From Bedellia somnulentella (taxonomy: Eukaryota; Arthropoda; Insecta; Lepidoptera; Bedelliidae): a stretch of DNA of 64,000 nt. The translations under genes and the position numbers were made by a program. Numbering within the stretch: the first letter of the stretch is position 1; the number at the start of each line of letters is the position of its first letter. The notes under the pieces were generated by a model. It was not told the origin of the DNA, ran no database searches, and worked only from the letters and a program-made list of their open reading frames with translations. Positions 10,899 through 21,477 of this stretch are shown piece after piece. The stretch spans positions 1,934,501 to 1,998,500 of the forward strand of contig OY755197.1 in assembly GCA_963576735.1 (NCBI GenBank), in the 5' to 3' direction.

Positions 10899-12090
10899 AT
10901 TTAATGTGTTATTTCATATTTACTATAATTATTATTCTTTGGTGTGTATTTCCTATCCTGTTCGTTGATTTTCTTTTAGTAAGAGGCTTAGAATGAAAAA
11001 AATCTTTCTTTCTTTTTCTTTGATGTGTCTCCTAATTTCCCACCTATTAGTAAAAACCCTATCCGAATCCTAAGAAACAGAAGAACTAGTGTTTGTTTGA
11101 AAGCTGACTCTACAAAGCGATTAACCGCGACTAATAACCATTTAATTGCCAGATTAAAATAATAAAAGAGTTTAATAAGTTCATGGTTTTAACCTAGTCT
11201 ATATAATCGACCAGGTCATCGTTTTTTTACGGACAAAAGAAGTATTCAGAGGTAGCCATCTTTATAAAAAAACATTGTGAGGCCATATTGACAAACTAAG
11301 TTTTTGTTGCCGACATCGAGGCCACTTATGAATGCTTAGTTTTTGTATAAAAAGACGGATTTTCTCTTATAACCTCCATTTTAAATATTATAATCTGTGC
11401 GTTGAAAAAGTATTTTTGTCATTTCTCTCTTAAAAATTTGTTGATTTATTTTCCCAATATGAATTCCGTTTGTACATTTATTGTAAGAACATATACTCGC
11501 GATTGAACCAATTCAATATAGAAGGTAAAGGCTATTATTAATCACAGCTTTGTACGATATTCACAAAATTCCTCCGCTTTCCCAACATTCATCATACGTG
11601 CTCAACTGATAGTTTGTATACATATAGGGTCTACATAAATGACTCGGGGAAAGAAATATAAGTGCAAAAATAACTGCTTAATGATGATGAAAACCCAATA
11701 TTGATTAAAATAAAATAAACTTGAGAACAGAAATGACATGTGCTTAAATTAATTTTCAAATAGCAGATAGGGTATTATAATAAATTAACGATTGTTTTAA
11801 ATAATCATAATTGATGACCCGCCCTAAATTAGTGACTTGACCAAATAAATCCATGTCAAGGCGTCGAAATTAATAAATATCAAATAAACAGTTTATTTAA
11901 AGCGAAGAATATGAAAATGTGCCGTTAAAAATAACCTTCAACCGAACTTGGCCTGCCCTTGAAATAGTTTTAATACAGTCAAATAAAATTTACATAGATT
12001 ACAGACGACATAATACACTGAATGTAGTTTTTATTTTAAACACTACGTTGATACAAGTTTATCGAATAAGGAAGAGTGTAGTGTCATTAC
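10899..12090. other. unassigned AT-rich stretch
   Basis: About 1.2 kb with no repeat shared inside the window and no frame of note. Possibly single-copy intergenic sequence. Confidence 0.45.
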
Positions 12091-12339
12091 CGTAGTAGTG
12101 TCGGCTTAGAATAACACTACCCCATTTCTACCCCTGGGTGATCGTAAGAGGCGACTAAGGGTATAGGGGCTTTTTAAGTGATTTTTGGGCGATGCGGTTG
12201 GAGACCCGTCACCAGTAACATTTATTTTTACCATCTTTTCCCCAATCAACTTCCAAAAGTGGCTGAGGAATTTCTTATTCCAAAGCTCTGTCTACCTCGT
12301 TAAGGGATTTATAGCCGTGAGTATATGTATGTATGTATG
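12091..12339 (+). mobile_element. element A, beta
   Basis: Near-complete beta copy, tail (TATG)n. Its tail faces that of the minus-strand copy 12 bp away, giving a large imperfect palindrome. Confidence 0.85.
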
Positions 12340-12351
12340 AAAGAAGAATAT

Positions 12352-12593
12352 GACATACATAAGTATACTCACGGCCATAAATCCCTAAAAGGGGTAACCA
12401 GAAACTCCTCAGCCACATCTAGAAGTTGATAGGAGACAAGATGGTAGAAATAAAGTTTCGTTGGTGATGGGTCTCCACTCCAACGGCATCACCCAAAAAC
12501 TACTTGAAAAAGCCCCATACATTTAGTTGCCTCTCACGACACCCATGGGTAGAAAATGGGTAGTGATATTCTTAGCTGGTACTACACGGCACA
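12352..12593 (-). mobile_element. element A, diverged gamma
   Basis: Older copy with several small changes (GGGGTAACCAGAAACTCC, ATGGGTAGTGATATTC). Forms the right arm of the palindrome with 12091-12339. Confidence 0.75.
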
Positions 12594-12744
12594 CATATTT
12601 TCACACCTTTAAATCTTAAATAAGTAGTCAACCAATGAAAGGTGATCGGTTAGAATTAGACTTGGATTATTGTGCGTTCATTTGCAACCGTTTTCTTTGT
12701 ACTATCGCACCTTGTAATACACATATTATAGGTAAATTTCACTG

Positions 12745-12946
12745 TTTTGTGTCGCCTAGCACAGAATAACACAAGCCTATTTCTACACGTGGGTGATCGT
12801 AAGTGGCGACTAAGAGTATAGGGGCTTTTTAAGTGATTTTTGGCGATGTGATCTTTTTCCCACTCAACACTCAAGGAAATTATTATTCCAAAGCTCTGGC
12901 TACCTCGTTTAAGGATTTATAGCCGTGAGTATATGTATGTATGTAT
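12745..12946 (+). mobile_element. element A, beta, degenerate
   Basis: Beta boxes are visible (GGGTGATCGTAAG, TATAGGGGCTTTTT). The start is mutated and ~30 bp around GGTTGGAGACC is lost. Confidence 0.75.
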
Positions 12947-12985
12947 AGGTGAAAAAGACTATTTAAGGAAAAGGACGTACCTCAT

Positions 12986-13233
12986 TGCTGTGTATTGTTG
13001 GCTTAGAATAGCACTACCCCATTTCTTCCGGTGGGTGTACGTAAGAGGCGACTAACGGTATAGGGGCTTTTAAGGGATTTTTCGGCGATGCGGTTGGAGA
13101 CCCATCACCAACAACCTTTACTTTGACATCTTTTCCTCAACTTTCCAAAAGTGGCTGAGGAATTTCTAATTCCTTAGCTCTGGCTACCCCTCTAGGGATT
13201 TATAGCCGTGAGTATATGTATGTATGTATGTAC
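12986..13233 (+). mobile_element. element A, alpha
   Basis: Complete alpha copy flanked by RTACCTCATT (gtacctcatt / atacctcatt). Fourth A copy within 1.15 kb. Confidence 0.85.
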
Positions 13234-13392
13234 ATACCTCATTGATACTTAGTCACATGCCAATATGCCTTTGTTGAACGGTAATGACATCTACAAGGTG
13301 ACAAATGACCAAGAGCAGTTCTTTGTTAGTGATCTACCATTCTCAACTGGTCACTATATTTGTACTGAAAACTGAACTTGAATATGATGTTA

Positions 13393-13495
13393 GGATAGGC
13401 AGAGAGTACAGTATGCCACTTTCTACGATTCTGGAAAAGCTATAGAGCTTCAATGACATTCATCAATCTTTTTAATATTGCTCTTTTTTTTCACA
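13393..13495 (-). mobile_element. LINE-R 3' fragment, old
   Basis: Minus strand still aligns with the LINE-R 3' coding end (AAAGATTGATGAATGT, GCAGAGAGTACAG), but with many substitutions. Confidence 0.55.
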
Positions 13496-14292
13496 TTTGT
13501 TTGAAATCTGTCTTTTGTGCACATAGTTTAATACTCATTGTTGGTAAGATAGTTACTTATTCAGTCTCTGAACATAAAATAGAATGATCAGTTCAAAGTT
13601 AATAATTGTTTTATCTTTTCGTTCGTTACATTTTGACCAAAGTAATCTTTAAAACCTCCTTATATCCTGTCAAGCCGGTTTTCGCCCCATGTATGTTATA
13701 CGTTCGAGTATGAAAACTCCATTAATACCACTCCCATTTCCCATGAAACGTTTGAACAATGAACAAAAAAGGTGCGCGGGCGCAGACGCCGATGAGACAC
13801 GAAACAAAATGGCTGCGAGCCTGACGTCACGCCGGAAACTACTCCGTTTTGAATTTGGAACGGTCGAGCGAGCAATGGCGGTACATCCGGTGAGGGAAGA
13901 CGTTACAATGAGTGCGCTGGCGACGATCTGTTTAGATTGATCTTATAGTGATATTCGGTTCATTATCGGGGCCAATATTTTAAAAGAAAGATTAGGTAAA
14001 GAAATGTTGTGTGGAGTAGAGAATGCCAATGTGCAGGTTTGATAGGAAATACTTAAAATTTCTTCTAGCGGGCTTTCATTCTTTGTACATTTTCTTCTAA
14101 AATTAAAAAAATGGTGTAAGAATTTAGAAAGATTGGGTAAGACATTCTTTAACATGCGGATGAAAAATGAGCGGCGAATTCAATATAGAACTATTGAGAA
14201 TGGTAATATAAGCAGAAGGTGGCCAAAGAAATGAGATGTATCTGAAATGGAAATGACGGAAAAAATATAAAAAACCTAATATAGGACACTAG
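13496..14292. other. unassigned with CpG-rich pocket
   Basis: 13760-13935 is rich in CpG compared with the surroundings and contains GCCTGACGTCACGCC, a consensus CRE/ATF site. ATGGCGGTACATCCG is followed by GTGAGG, a possible donor. This could be a promoter or first exon, but no homology supports it. Confidence 0.35.
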
Positions 14293-14355
14293 AAAATTTC
14301 TTAATCCGAAGCTCTGGCTACCCGTTCTAGGGATATATAGCCGTGAGTATATGTT
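14293..14355 (+). mobile_element. element A, 3' fragment
   Basis: Only the last ~60 bp (AGCTCTGGCTACCCG to GCCGTGAGTATATG), consistent with a 5'-truncated insertion. Confidence 0.75.
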
Positions 14356-14707
14356 ATTAAGAGTATATTGCCATAACAACATAGTATCGGTAGCAAAATC
14401 ACAAAAACCAAAGGTAGATTAACACACAACTAATCGTATGGAAACACAATTAAAAAGTTCTATTTAATATAAATAAACCAATCATAAAATTATAAAACAA
14501 AACTAATATATGGTAATAACAATGTTGTATTAATACATTGCGTGTTCGGCAGCACTGTTGACTTCACGGATGAAAAGTGCTAATGTTTTTGCCGGCAATG
14601 TATCACGTACATTTCTATATCCTGCTTCCTATATTGCTGCTTGCACTATTTATTTTTGACGAAGCATCGATTGATTTAAGTAATGTAACGTAAAAGTATC
14701 TTATACG
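14356..14707. other. unassigned stretch
   Basis: No recognised content. Confidence 0.45.
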
Positions 14708-14930
14708 TGCCGTGTAGTGCCGGCTTAGAATGTCACTACCCCTTTCTACTCGTGGCTGTCGTAAGAGGCGACTTTATGTGGTTTTTGGGCGATGCGGTTC
14801 CCATCTCCAACGATACTTTATTTTTACCATCTTGTCCCCCATCAACTTCTAATGTGGCTGAGGAGTTTCTTGCTCTGAAGCTTTGGTTACCCTTTTATGG
14901 GATTTATAGCCGTGAGTATGTGTATGTATG
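14708..14930 (+). mobile_element. element A, delta
   Basis: Delta type: full start, then GTGGTTTTTGGGCGATG, CCAACGATACTTTATT and TAATGTGGCTGAGGAG. Shorter than the other subtypes by deletion around the GGTTGGAGACC block. Confidence 0.8.
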
Positions 14931-15157
14931 AAACTGTGAGTAACAAGTAATTAAATATTTTTTTTAATTTTACAGAAGTGTAAAACGAAAGGAGCCTTTA
15001 TAATACCAGTTTACATTATTGTAAGAACTCAATGTTAAGTCATTCATGTAGTTTCTTATATTTCAGTCATCATCATCAGCTCACAAGTCTTAAAAAATAA
15101 TAGAAAAGAGACTGTTTTGTGATATTCTTACGAAGCAGTTGCTACTATCATAGATAT

Positions 15158-15243
15158 GCTACCAGTTGACAATGTCTCGTGATGTTCCGAAGTATTAGCA
15201 CATCTGCCAACCCCATAATGGAAATACAACTTAAACGTTTGAG
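15158..15243 (+). mobile_element. SINE B, 3' fragment
   Basis: Retains GTGATGTTCCGAAGTATTA and CTCTGCCAACCCC, heavily mutated after the hairpin. Confidence 0.65.
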
Positions 15244-15387
15244 TTAAGTTGAGTATGTTTAAAAAAAACAGTACCCAAACAGTTTAGGATTACTCAATAA
15301 AAACTTCAACTTATAAGTCCCTTCCTCCTCCTTCCAATAAAAAACAACTTTAACAAATACGGCTAAACCAATGTATGAGAAATAATC

Positions 15388-15494
15388 TGACCTTGACTGA
15401 AACTAAGAATGGCTAACGTTCCAGAAGAAAGGAGGTCCGTCAAGCATGGAGTTTCAACCATTGTTGAGAACGGCCAGTATCGGGACGTCATATG
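15388..15494 (+). repeat. dispersed repeat P, copy 1
   Basis: About 105 bp shared with 16587-16683: TGACCTTGACT, CCAGAAGAAAGGAGG, CCGTCAAGCATGGAG, GTTGAG and CGTCAT in the same order. Family unknown, no coding potential evident. Confidence 0.6.
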
Positions 15495-15669
15495 AAAACT
15501 GTATGATAAAAATAGCGTAATATAAAAACTCTTTGGTGAAACATAATGAATATTTTACTAACGTTACGGTCGAAAGGATGTCTGAAAGATGTAAGTATTT
15601 AGACTACATATAAAGACTATATATACTATAAAGAGACATATATATAAATTACTCATATTACTTACAAAA

Positions 15670-15785
15670 GCTGTGTAGTGTGGGCTTAGAATAGCACTAC
15701 CCAGTTTCTTCACGTTGGTGTACGTAAGAGGCGACTAATATCTGGCTACCCCTTCAAGGGATTTCCAGCCGTGAGAAGATGTAAG
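15670..15785 (+). mobile_element. element A, alpha, internally deleted
   Basis: 5' 65 bp joined directly to the 3' 50 bp: GGCGACTAAT runs into ATCTGGCTACCCC. Confidence 0.75.
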
Positions 15786-15821
15786 TACTGTACTAACATA
15801 ATAATGGCTTCAGCACAAAGA

Positions 15822-15945
15822 TCTAGGGGTAGCCACAGCTTCAGGATCGGAAATTTCTTGACCACTTCTGGAAGTTTAGTGGGGATCAGATCTTAATATA
15901 TCAGGATGATTCTTCAATCCCCCTAGGGGTGCCCAACAAAACACC
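15822..15945 (-). mobile_element. element A, old fragment
   Basis: GGGGTAGCCACAGC, CCACTTCTGGAAG and GTGGGGATCAGAT mark a diverged minus-strand A 3' half. Confidence 0.5.
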
Positions 15946-16586
15946 TATCAAGATCCTAACACCTCAAAAACAGAAGTTGCCTTTTATGTCACTCTTGTTA
16001 AGTAATGGAATTATACCTACTATTTTATGCCGACATCTCTTATCTTTTTTTTATAAGAATATTATTTTTGGACATGGTTTGGATGTGGAAAAAAAGTTGA
16101 GCTGTTTCTATTTTTTTTTATGTGTTTTTGGTTTGACTGTATATTACCTAGCTACAGTACAGGTAAATTACCTAGCTCAGGAACAGGAAAATTTTATATT
16201 TTGTACTTTAAATAACTAACTAGGTTAAGACGAATATTATGTACTTTTGAAAACTGAATAAATTTTTATTTTTATTATATTATGTTTGGTTTATTGTGGA
16301 TTTCTGAAAACTTTATAATCAAGTAATTAATTTGCTAGTTCTACTAGTAGTTTTGATCTGGTTTTATATTCCTTTGAGATATAAAACCAGAGTTACAGTC
16401 GCTTAACTTTGGGTTGTTATAGTAATAAATAATTTTACTCTACTAATTGATAAACGTTTAATCATTGAAAACATACTGGTGACCAATTAACTAACTATTA
16501 GCAAAGTAAAAAGTATTAGAAAACAGCAACCTAAAAAACCACCAAATTTCCCTAAAATTCCATTTTCAAAATAGGCCAAACAACAA

Positions 16587-16683
16587 TGACCTTGACTCCA
16601 CAGGTCGTTCCAGAAGAAAGGAGGCCCGTCAAGCATGGAGGATGGAGCATGGTTGAGCAGTGGCCAGGATCGAAACGTCATGT
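16587..16683 (+). repeat. dispersed repeat P, copy 2
   Basis: Partner of 15388-15494. It is followed by ~80 bp of CpG-rich sequence (GACTGCGTTTCGGGCAAC) that copy 1 lacks. Confidence 0.6.
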
Positions 16684-16929
16684 GTTTGTTTTGTTTCGCA
16701 CGTTGACTGCGTTTCGGGCAACGAGTCCGGCGCGAGGAGCCAATTCACGCTGTGCGTTATAGTCGATTGGCCATTCGTGATAAGTTGGTTGGTAAGCATT
16801 GAGTAATTTTTACTTAGATTGGTAAGATATTGATGTACGTATTGAGTTGAGAGTTTGGGACCCATCACTAACTATTGTTTATCTTTAGTCTTCGACAAAC
16901 AAAACTAGCAAAAGGGGTACATCGAAAGA

Positions 16930-17078
16930 AGGTACTAAGGGTATAGGGGCTTTTTAAGTGACAAACCATTATTTATTATTACCATCTTTTCTCCACTCAA
17001 CTTCCAAAAGTGGCTGTATCACTTTTCATTACAAAGTTCTGGCTACCACGTTTTGGGATAAATAGCCGTTAGTAGATA
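16930..17078 (+). mobile_element. element A, beta, degenerate
   Basis: Starts inside the element (GGTACTAAGGGTATAGG), lacks the GGTTGGAGACC block, and ends AAATAGCCGTTAGTAG without a tail. Confidence 0.7.
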
Positions 17079-17595
17079 CAAATGTCTAATAAAATTACCA
17101 TTGAGTACTATTAGTGATATACACTGCTCTTGATCGACAGAGAGTATTTTAGAAAGTGCTTCTGTGTCGTTGGCAGTTTTGTTGTTATTTTTTGTAAACG
17201 CGCGCTACAACTTGTTGCTATTGGTGTTAAAAACTTACGAAGAATATATTTTGTGAAGATAAAATTGTTTATTATATCGTTTTCTTTGATTGAGCCTTAA
17301 CTTTTTTAGGTATATTTCTGGTTTAGGCTTTATTAAAATGTTTGGAAGCTTCAATGTTTTTTTTTTAGTTTCAATTGATTATTGTTTAGAATCCATCTAT
17401 TGACATATTTATCCGACTTTTTTTATTAATTGTTCTCTTCTAATTTTAACTGTTCGACTAAATAGGCTTACAATAATATAGTTGATAGTTTTTTCACTTG
17501 AAATATTAATCTGAATTTTATTATAAGCAAATTTTTAAACGAACTTATATATAAACACGCTATTAGTTCCTAGTGTGGAAAGCAAACTATATATA
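17079..17595. other. unassigned AT-rich stretch
   Basis: No recognised repeat or frame. Confidence 0.45.
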
Positions 17596-17670
17596 TCTTT
17601 GCTTTGTATGATCCTGCAAACCTCTTAATAGCTTCGTCTACTTGATTGATCATTTCATGCATTTCCTTTT
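17596..17670 (-). mobile_element. LINE-R 3' fragment, old
   Basis: GATCCTGCAAACCTCT...AGCTTCGTCTACTTG...TCATTTCATGCATTT matches minus-strand LINE-R near its 3' coding end. Confidence 0.6.
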
Positions 17671-17678
17671 GTTAGAGC

Positions 17679-17918
17679 ATACATATAATCACGGCTATAA
17701 ATCCCTGGAAGGGGTAGCCAGAGCTAAGGAATTAAAAATTCCTCAGCCTCTTTTGGAAAATTGAGTGGGGAAAAGATGGTAAAGTAAAGGTTGTTGATGA
17801 TGGGTCTCCAACCGCATCGCCCTAAAATCCCTTAAAAGCCCCAATACCGTTAGCCGCCTCTTACGTATAGCCATCGTTAGAAACGGGGTAGTGCTATTCT
17901 AAGCCGACACTACACGGC
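17679..17918 (-). mobile_element. element A, alpha
   Basis: Complete alpha copy with an exact 11-bp flanking duplication TTGTTAGAGCA, inserted at the end of the LINE-R fragment. Confidence 0.88.
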
Positions 17919-18001
17919 TATTGTTAGAGCAGAATGTATAAAAACGGTGAGGCTTTTAAAGCAGCTGCTCGGCTATCTTTTATTTAAGGCTTGATTAAGG
18001 A

Positions 18002-18331
18002 AACCGTGATAGCTCAGTGGGTAGAACACCGCTTATCGTGTAGACAATGAGGGCCGAAATCCCGGGTCAAGACTACACTAATTTGTCTTTTCTAAATTTA
18101 AATGTATGGTTATTTTATGATGGTTGTTAACGGCGAGGGAAAACATCGTGAGGAAACCCACATTGCTGAGTTGTACTTAGTCATGTGACAGTGAAGTCGT
18201 ACAAAACGGTGGCCTCTGCCCCCTATCACGTGAGTACACTGACCAAGCAAAACGTGGGTACTCTGAACACCAGGTGCTAATTTCGCGTTATGTTCAGAAG
18301 TATTTGTACCTCTGCCCAACGTTTGAGTTTT
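18002..18331 (+). mobile_element. SINE B, 3'-damaged
   Basis: The head has A box TAGCTCAGTGGGTAGA, the canonical tRNA form. The body is intact, but after CTCTGCCCAACG the hairpin and TTATGTT tail are missing. Confidence 0.8.
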
Positions 18332-18635
18332 TGCGAGTAAAGCTACAAAAAAAACTTGTTTAAAATAGAGCTAATCCTCTACTTTTTATATTTTACAACT
18401 TGTAGAATAAAATATCTTATGGACATAAGATTATAAGTTTTTTGCCACCGCAAAGCAACGCATGTATAAAAGTGTAGAATGTGGGAACTAAATTCTGTAG
18501 GTCTAGGTTAGCACTCATTGTTTTACAATGATCTTTATTGCTTGTGAGATAATCGCTATTTTCCCATAGTTACAGGGTTGTGTGACGTCACTTATGTGGC
18601 ATAATTAAATTACTGGTATAGTTTTGTGATGAGCT

Positions 18636-18700
18636 GTTTAGGTTTGGAACAGCACTAACCCATTTTTGTTATGTGGGTGTCATAAGAGGCATTTGATTGA
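18636..18700 (+). mobile_element. element A, short 5' fragment
   Basis: AGCACTAACCCATTTT and GTGGGTGTCATAAGAGG align with the A 5' third. Confidence 0.5.
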
Positions 18701-18728
18701 CTTATAAATCTGGGCTGTTATAAATGGT

Positions 18729-18979
18729 TGCTGTGTAGTGTCGGCTTAGAATAGCACTACCCCATTTCTTCCGGTGGGTGTACGTAAGAGGCGACTAACG
18801 GTATTGGGGCTTTTAAGGGATTTTTGGGCGATGCGGTTGGAGACCCATCACCAACAACCTCTATTTCACCATCTTTTCCCCACGCAACTTCCAAAGGTGG
18901 CTGAGGAATGTCTCATTCTCTAGCTCTGGCTACTCTTTCAAGGGATTTATAGCCGTGAGTATATGTATGTATGTATGTA
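18729..18979 (+). mobile_element. element A, alpha (reference-quality copy)
   Basis: One of the cleanest copies. It runs from TGCTGTGTAGTGTCGG through CTACCCC, GGTGGGTGTACGTAAG, GGGGCTTTTAAGGGA, GGGCGATGCGG, GGTTGGAGACCCATC and CTTTTCCCCACGC to CTCTGGCTACTC and GCCGTGAGTATATG(TATG)n. TAAATCTGGGC is found at both sides, separated on the left from the element by ~13 extra bases. GGTTGGAGACC differs from a pol III B box (GGTTCGANNCC) at one position. No open frame of length, so it is non-autonomous. Confidence 0.9.
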
Positions 18980-19024
18980 AATCTGGGCAATGTGTCTGGA
19001 AACTCATCATCATTTTACTCATCA

Positions 19025-19185
19025 ATCAAGGAAGGAAACATTTCGACACCAGCCGGACTTGGACCCGCGACGTCCCGGTTAACGCCCCGGTTACACTGCC
19101 AACTGAGCTATGGTGCCAAGTAACCACTGTTGCATGTAGTAGTAAAATAGTCCCCACATGAGGTTTCATGCACAGCAAAGTCTAA
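19025..19185 (-). mobile_element. tRNA-like SINE C
   Basis: Minus strand has CATAGCTCAGTTGGCAG (A box) and CGGGTCCAAGTCCGG (B box, one change), then TGTCGAAATGTTTCC. CCTCATGTGGGGACTATT lies 5' of the head. Confidence 0.75.
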
Positions 19186-19199
19186 CTCATCATCACCCC

Positions 19200-19310
19200 T
19201 CCTGTTTTAACCATCTTATCCTGACTCAACGTCTAAAAGCGGTTGATGGATGTTTCATTCTGAAACATTGGCTACCCCTTTTGGGATTAATGAGACGAGA
19301 GAAATGAATG
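19200..19310 (+). mobile_element. element A, old 3' fragment
   Basis: AACCATCTTATCCTGACTCAACG...TGGCTACCCCTTTTGGG follows the A 3' half at low identity. Confidence 0.5.
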
Positions 19311-19329
19311 TGTGTCTTTATAAACTATG

Positions 19330-19475
19330 AGTCTGCAGTCCACTACCTGCACTTAATGACACATGGCTGAAACTGATGACTACTGCCGTATTAGAAGCCG
19401 GAACCGACGGCTTTTTATGTCCGCTGAATTACGGAGTCATCTAACATTCAGGTGATTTCACCTGATATGTTCTAC
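19330..19475 (+). repeat. repeat G, copy 1
   Basis: Shares AAGCCGGAACCGACGGC, a GTCATCT block and CAGGTGATTTCACCTG with 56662-56775. Type unknown. Confidence 0.6.
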
Positions 19476-19636
19476 GGAATGGGTTTAAATTTAGCAAATT
19501 ATATTAGAGAGATTACCAGATTGTGAACCTATACTGATCATCAAAGCAAGAACGTAGTTATTGATCAAATCACAGTATAAAGTAGTTTTTAGTTTTATCT
19601 ATTTAAGACTTAACACGATCTTGTTTCCTTTTACCA

Positions 19637-19875
19637 TACATATATACATACATATACTCACGGCTATAATTCCCTAAAAGGGGTAGCCAGAGCCAAGGAA
19701 TCATAAATTCCTCAGCCACTTTTAGAAGTTGAGTGGGGAAAAGGCGGTAAAATAAAGGTTTTTGGTGATGGATCTCCAACCGCATCGCCCAAAAAGTCCC
19801 AATACCCTTAGTCGCCTCTTACGACACCCTTGGGTAGAAAGGGGTAGCGACATTATAAGCCGGCACTACACGGCT
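19637..19875 (-). mobile_element. element A, gamma (pair with 31766)
   Basis: Gamma copy nearly identical to 31766-32014, including private features CTATAATTCCCTAAAAG, AGCCAAGGAAT and GAAAAGGCGGTAAA. The two probably share a recent source. Confidence 0.85.
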
Positions 19876-21477
19876 TTTACACATGATGAAAAAATAGATA
19901 CCTCAGAATATTAGACAGCAAATTCACGTAACACAACAAATAACGTTATTAATTGCCAAAACTATAATTCGTATTCTGTAACAACACACTTTAGTTTTTA
20001 TTGAAAACACAAATCACTAAACACTAAAATTGTAGAGTTTGTATTGCGCCGCGGCACGTCCGCTCGGCTCGGACGCTCAAGCACAAATGCGGTAAAGTGG
20101 AACAATGTAAGGCAAGCGCAAGCGCATAGAAGCAGTTCTATGTGCTATACAGGTTTTTTACATACATACACACATGCGAACACGTTTTTACATAAGCCTG
20201 CTTATGTAAAGTTAGCGTGGTTGTAATTTGAAGTTTGGGACGGAAAAATGTTATTAGCTATCTTATTGTTAGGTTTGGATAGGTCATTCGCGTTTTTACT
20301 ATAATTTGATTTAAGTATTAACTTGTTGTCGGTGTACGATAACACGACACCGTCTTGCATCAAACATTATTACTGAGAAAATTATGGAAGTCTTACGGAT
20401 TGGTTAAAGACTGATCATAACAAATGACCTTTTATTGTATAACCGTTGCAGATTTCTACTACTCAAAGTGCCCGAAGAATAGTTTTTTGAATCTATACTA
20501 CAGTGTAAGCAAACTTCAGTGTTGATTGAAAATGGCATCACATCATATCTCTTGTGGAAAACATGTGAGGCGGTCGATGCAATCATATTTTTTTCACAAA
20601 TGAACCAATTGTTTCACCACAATTTCTACTTTCTTCCGATTCTGATGATTTGGTTAACCGTATTCAGACATTTTTTATGAGTATGTATAGTTTTGCATGT
20701 GATGAATTTTAAATTATTTTTATTGATTCCGTGTTTCAAAAGACTCGTCAAGTCTACGGTCCCGGCTACTACTCGTATCACGTTATTAGTGGTTAGTCTG
20801 CGAACCCACACTCTTAGTAGGGACTTATTTAAGCTTTGAGGTACTCAATGTTTATAACGATGAGTCAAACATAGATTAATCAAACGCTAAAGACAATATT
20901 CGTAAGTAGAACGCGAATGAAAGTGCGTGCGCCCGTTCATGTCTTTTCTATGGAACTTTCCAGTTTAATTGGCGATTTAAGGTTTTTCTTACAAAGTTAT
21001 TACCTACTTCATTTTTTACAATTTTATGATCAATATAGTTTCTTTCTTAATATAGTTTTAGTATGAGATCTGAAAGAAAGCAATTTTAAAAAAACTAGTT
21101 AATATGTTTCATAGGATTGTAAATCGTATAAAGTGGAGGTCAACAGTCTTAGTAAGCTACGAGGAATATAACTGTATATATTACAATAAATTACAATGTA
21201 TATGCATAATTTTCTAATAAAATAAAATAAGTGTATTGCATGTGCTTTTATCATTGTTAGGTGATGTGGCTCGAGGCTCATTAATAACCATCCTTTCTTC
21301 TTCAATCTTTACCCCACTCAACTTCCTAGAGATGAATCCAATCTGAATATGTGGTCATTTTTTTTGAGGTTTAGCCGAGAGTTTAAGTAAGTTAAGATAT
21401 CCAAAGTTTTGTAGGGTCAAAATGCACAATAATCTATTTTCCTGGAGGTTGCACGAGACAGCTTAGTAGTTAGGATA
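19876..21477. other. unassigned; CpG-rich pocket
   Basis: 20045-20130 is CpG-rich (CCGCGGCACGTCCG, CGGCTCGGACG) and is followed on the plus strand by CAATGTAAGG, a possible donor. The flanks are AT-rich. It could be a promoter or leader exon on either strand. No protein homology seen. Confidence 0.35.

Noticed and set aside
13689..13940. 83-codon frame in the CpG-rich pocket as a gene.
   Set aside because: Composition effect of a GC-rich pocket. No recognisable domain, and the frame begins in AT-rich sequence without a start context.
15929..16219. 96-codon frame.
   Set aside because: Rich in Phe, Leu and Ile from AT-rich sequence, and overlaps an old element A. No homology or splice structure.
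20140..20230. Possible signal for a host gene around CATACATACACACATGCG.
   Set aside because: A simple CA/TA-rich stretch, with no coding or splice evidence.
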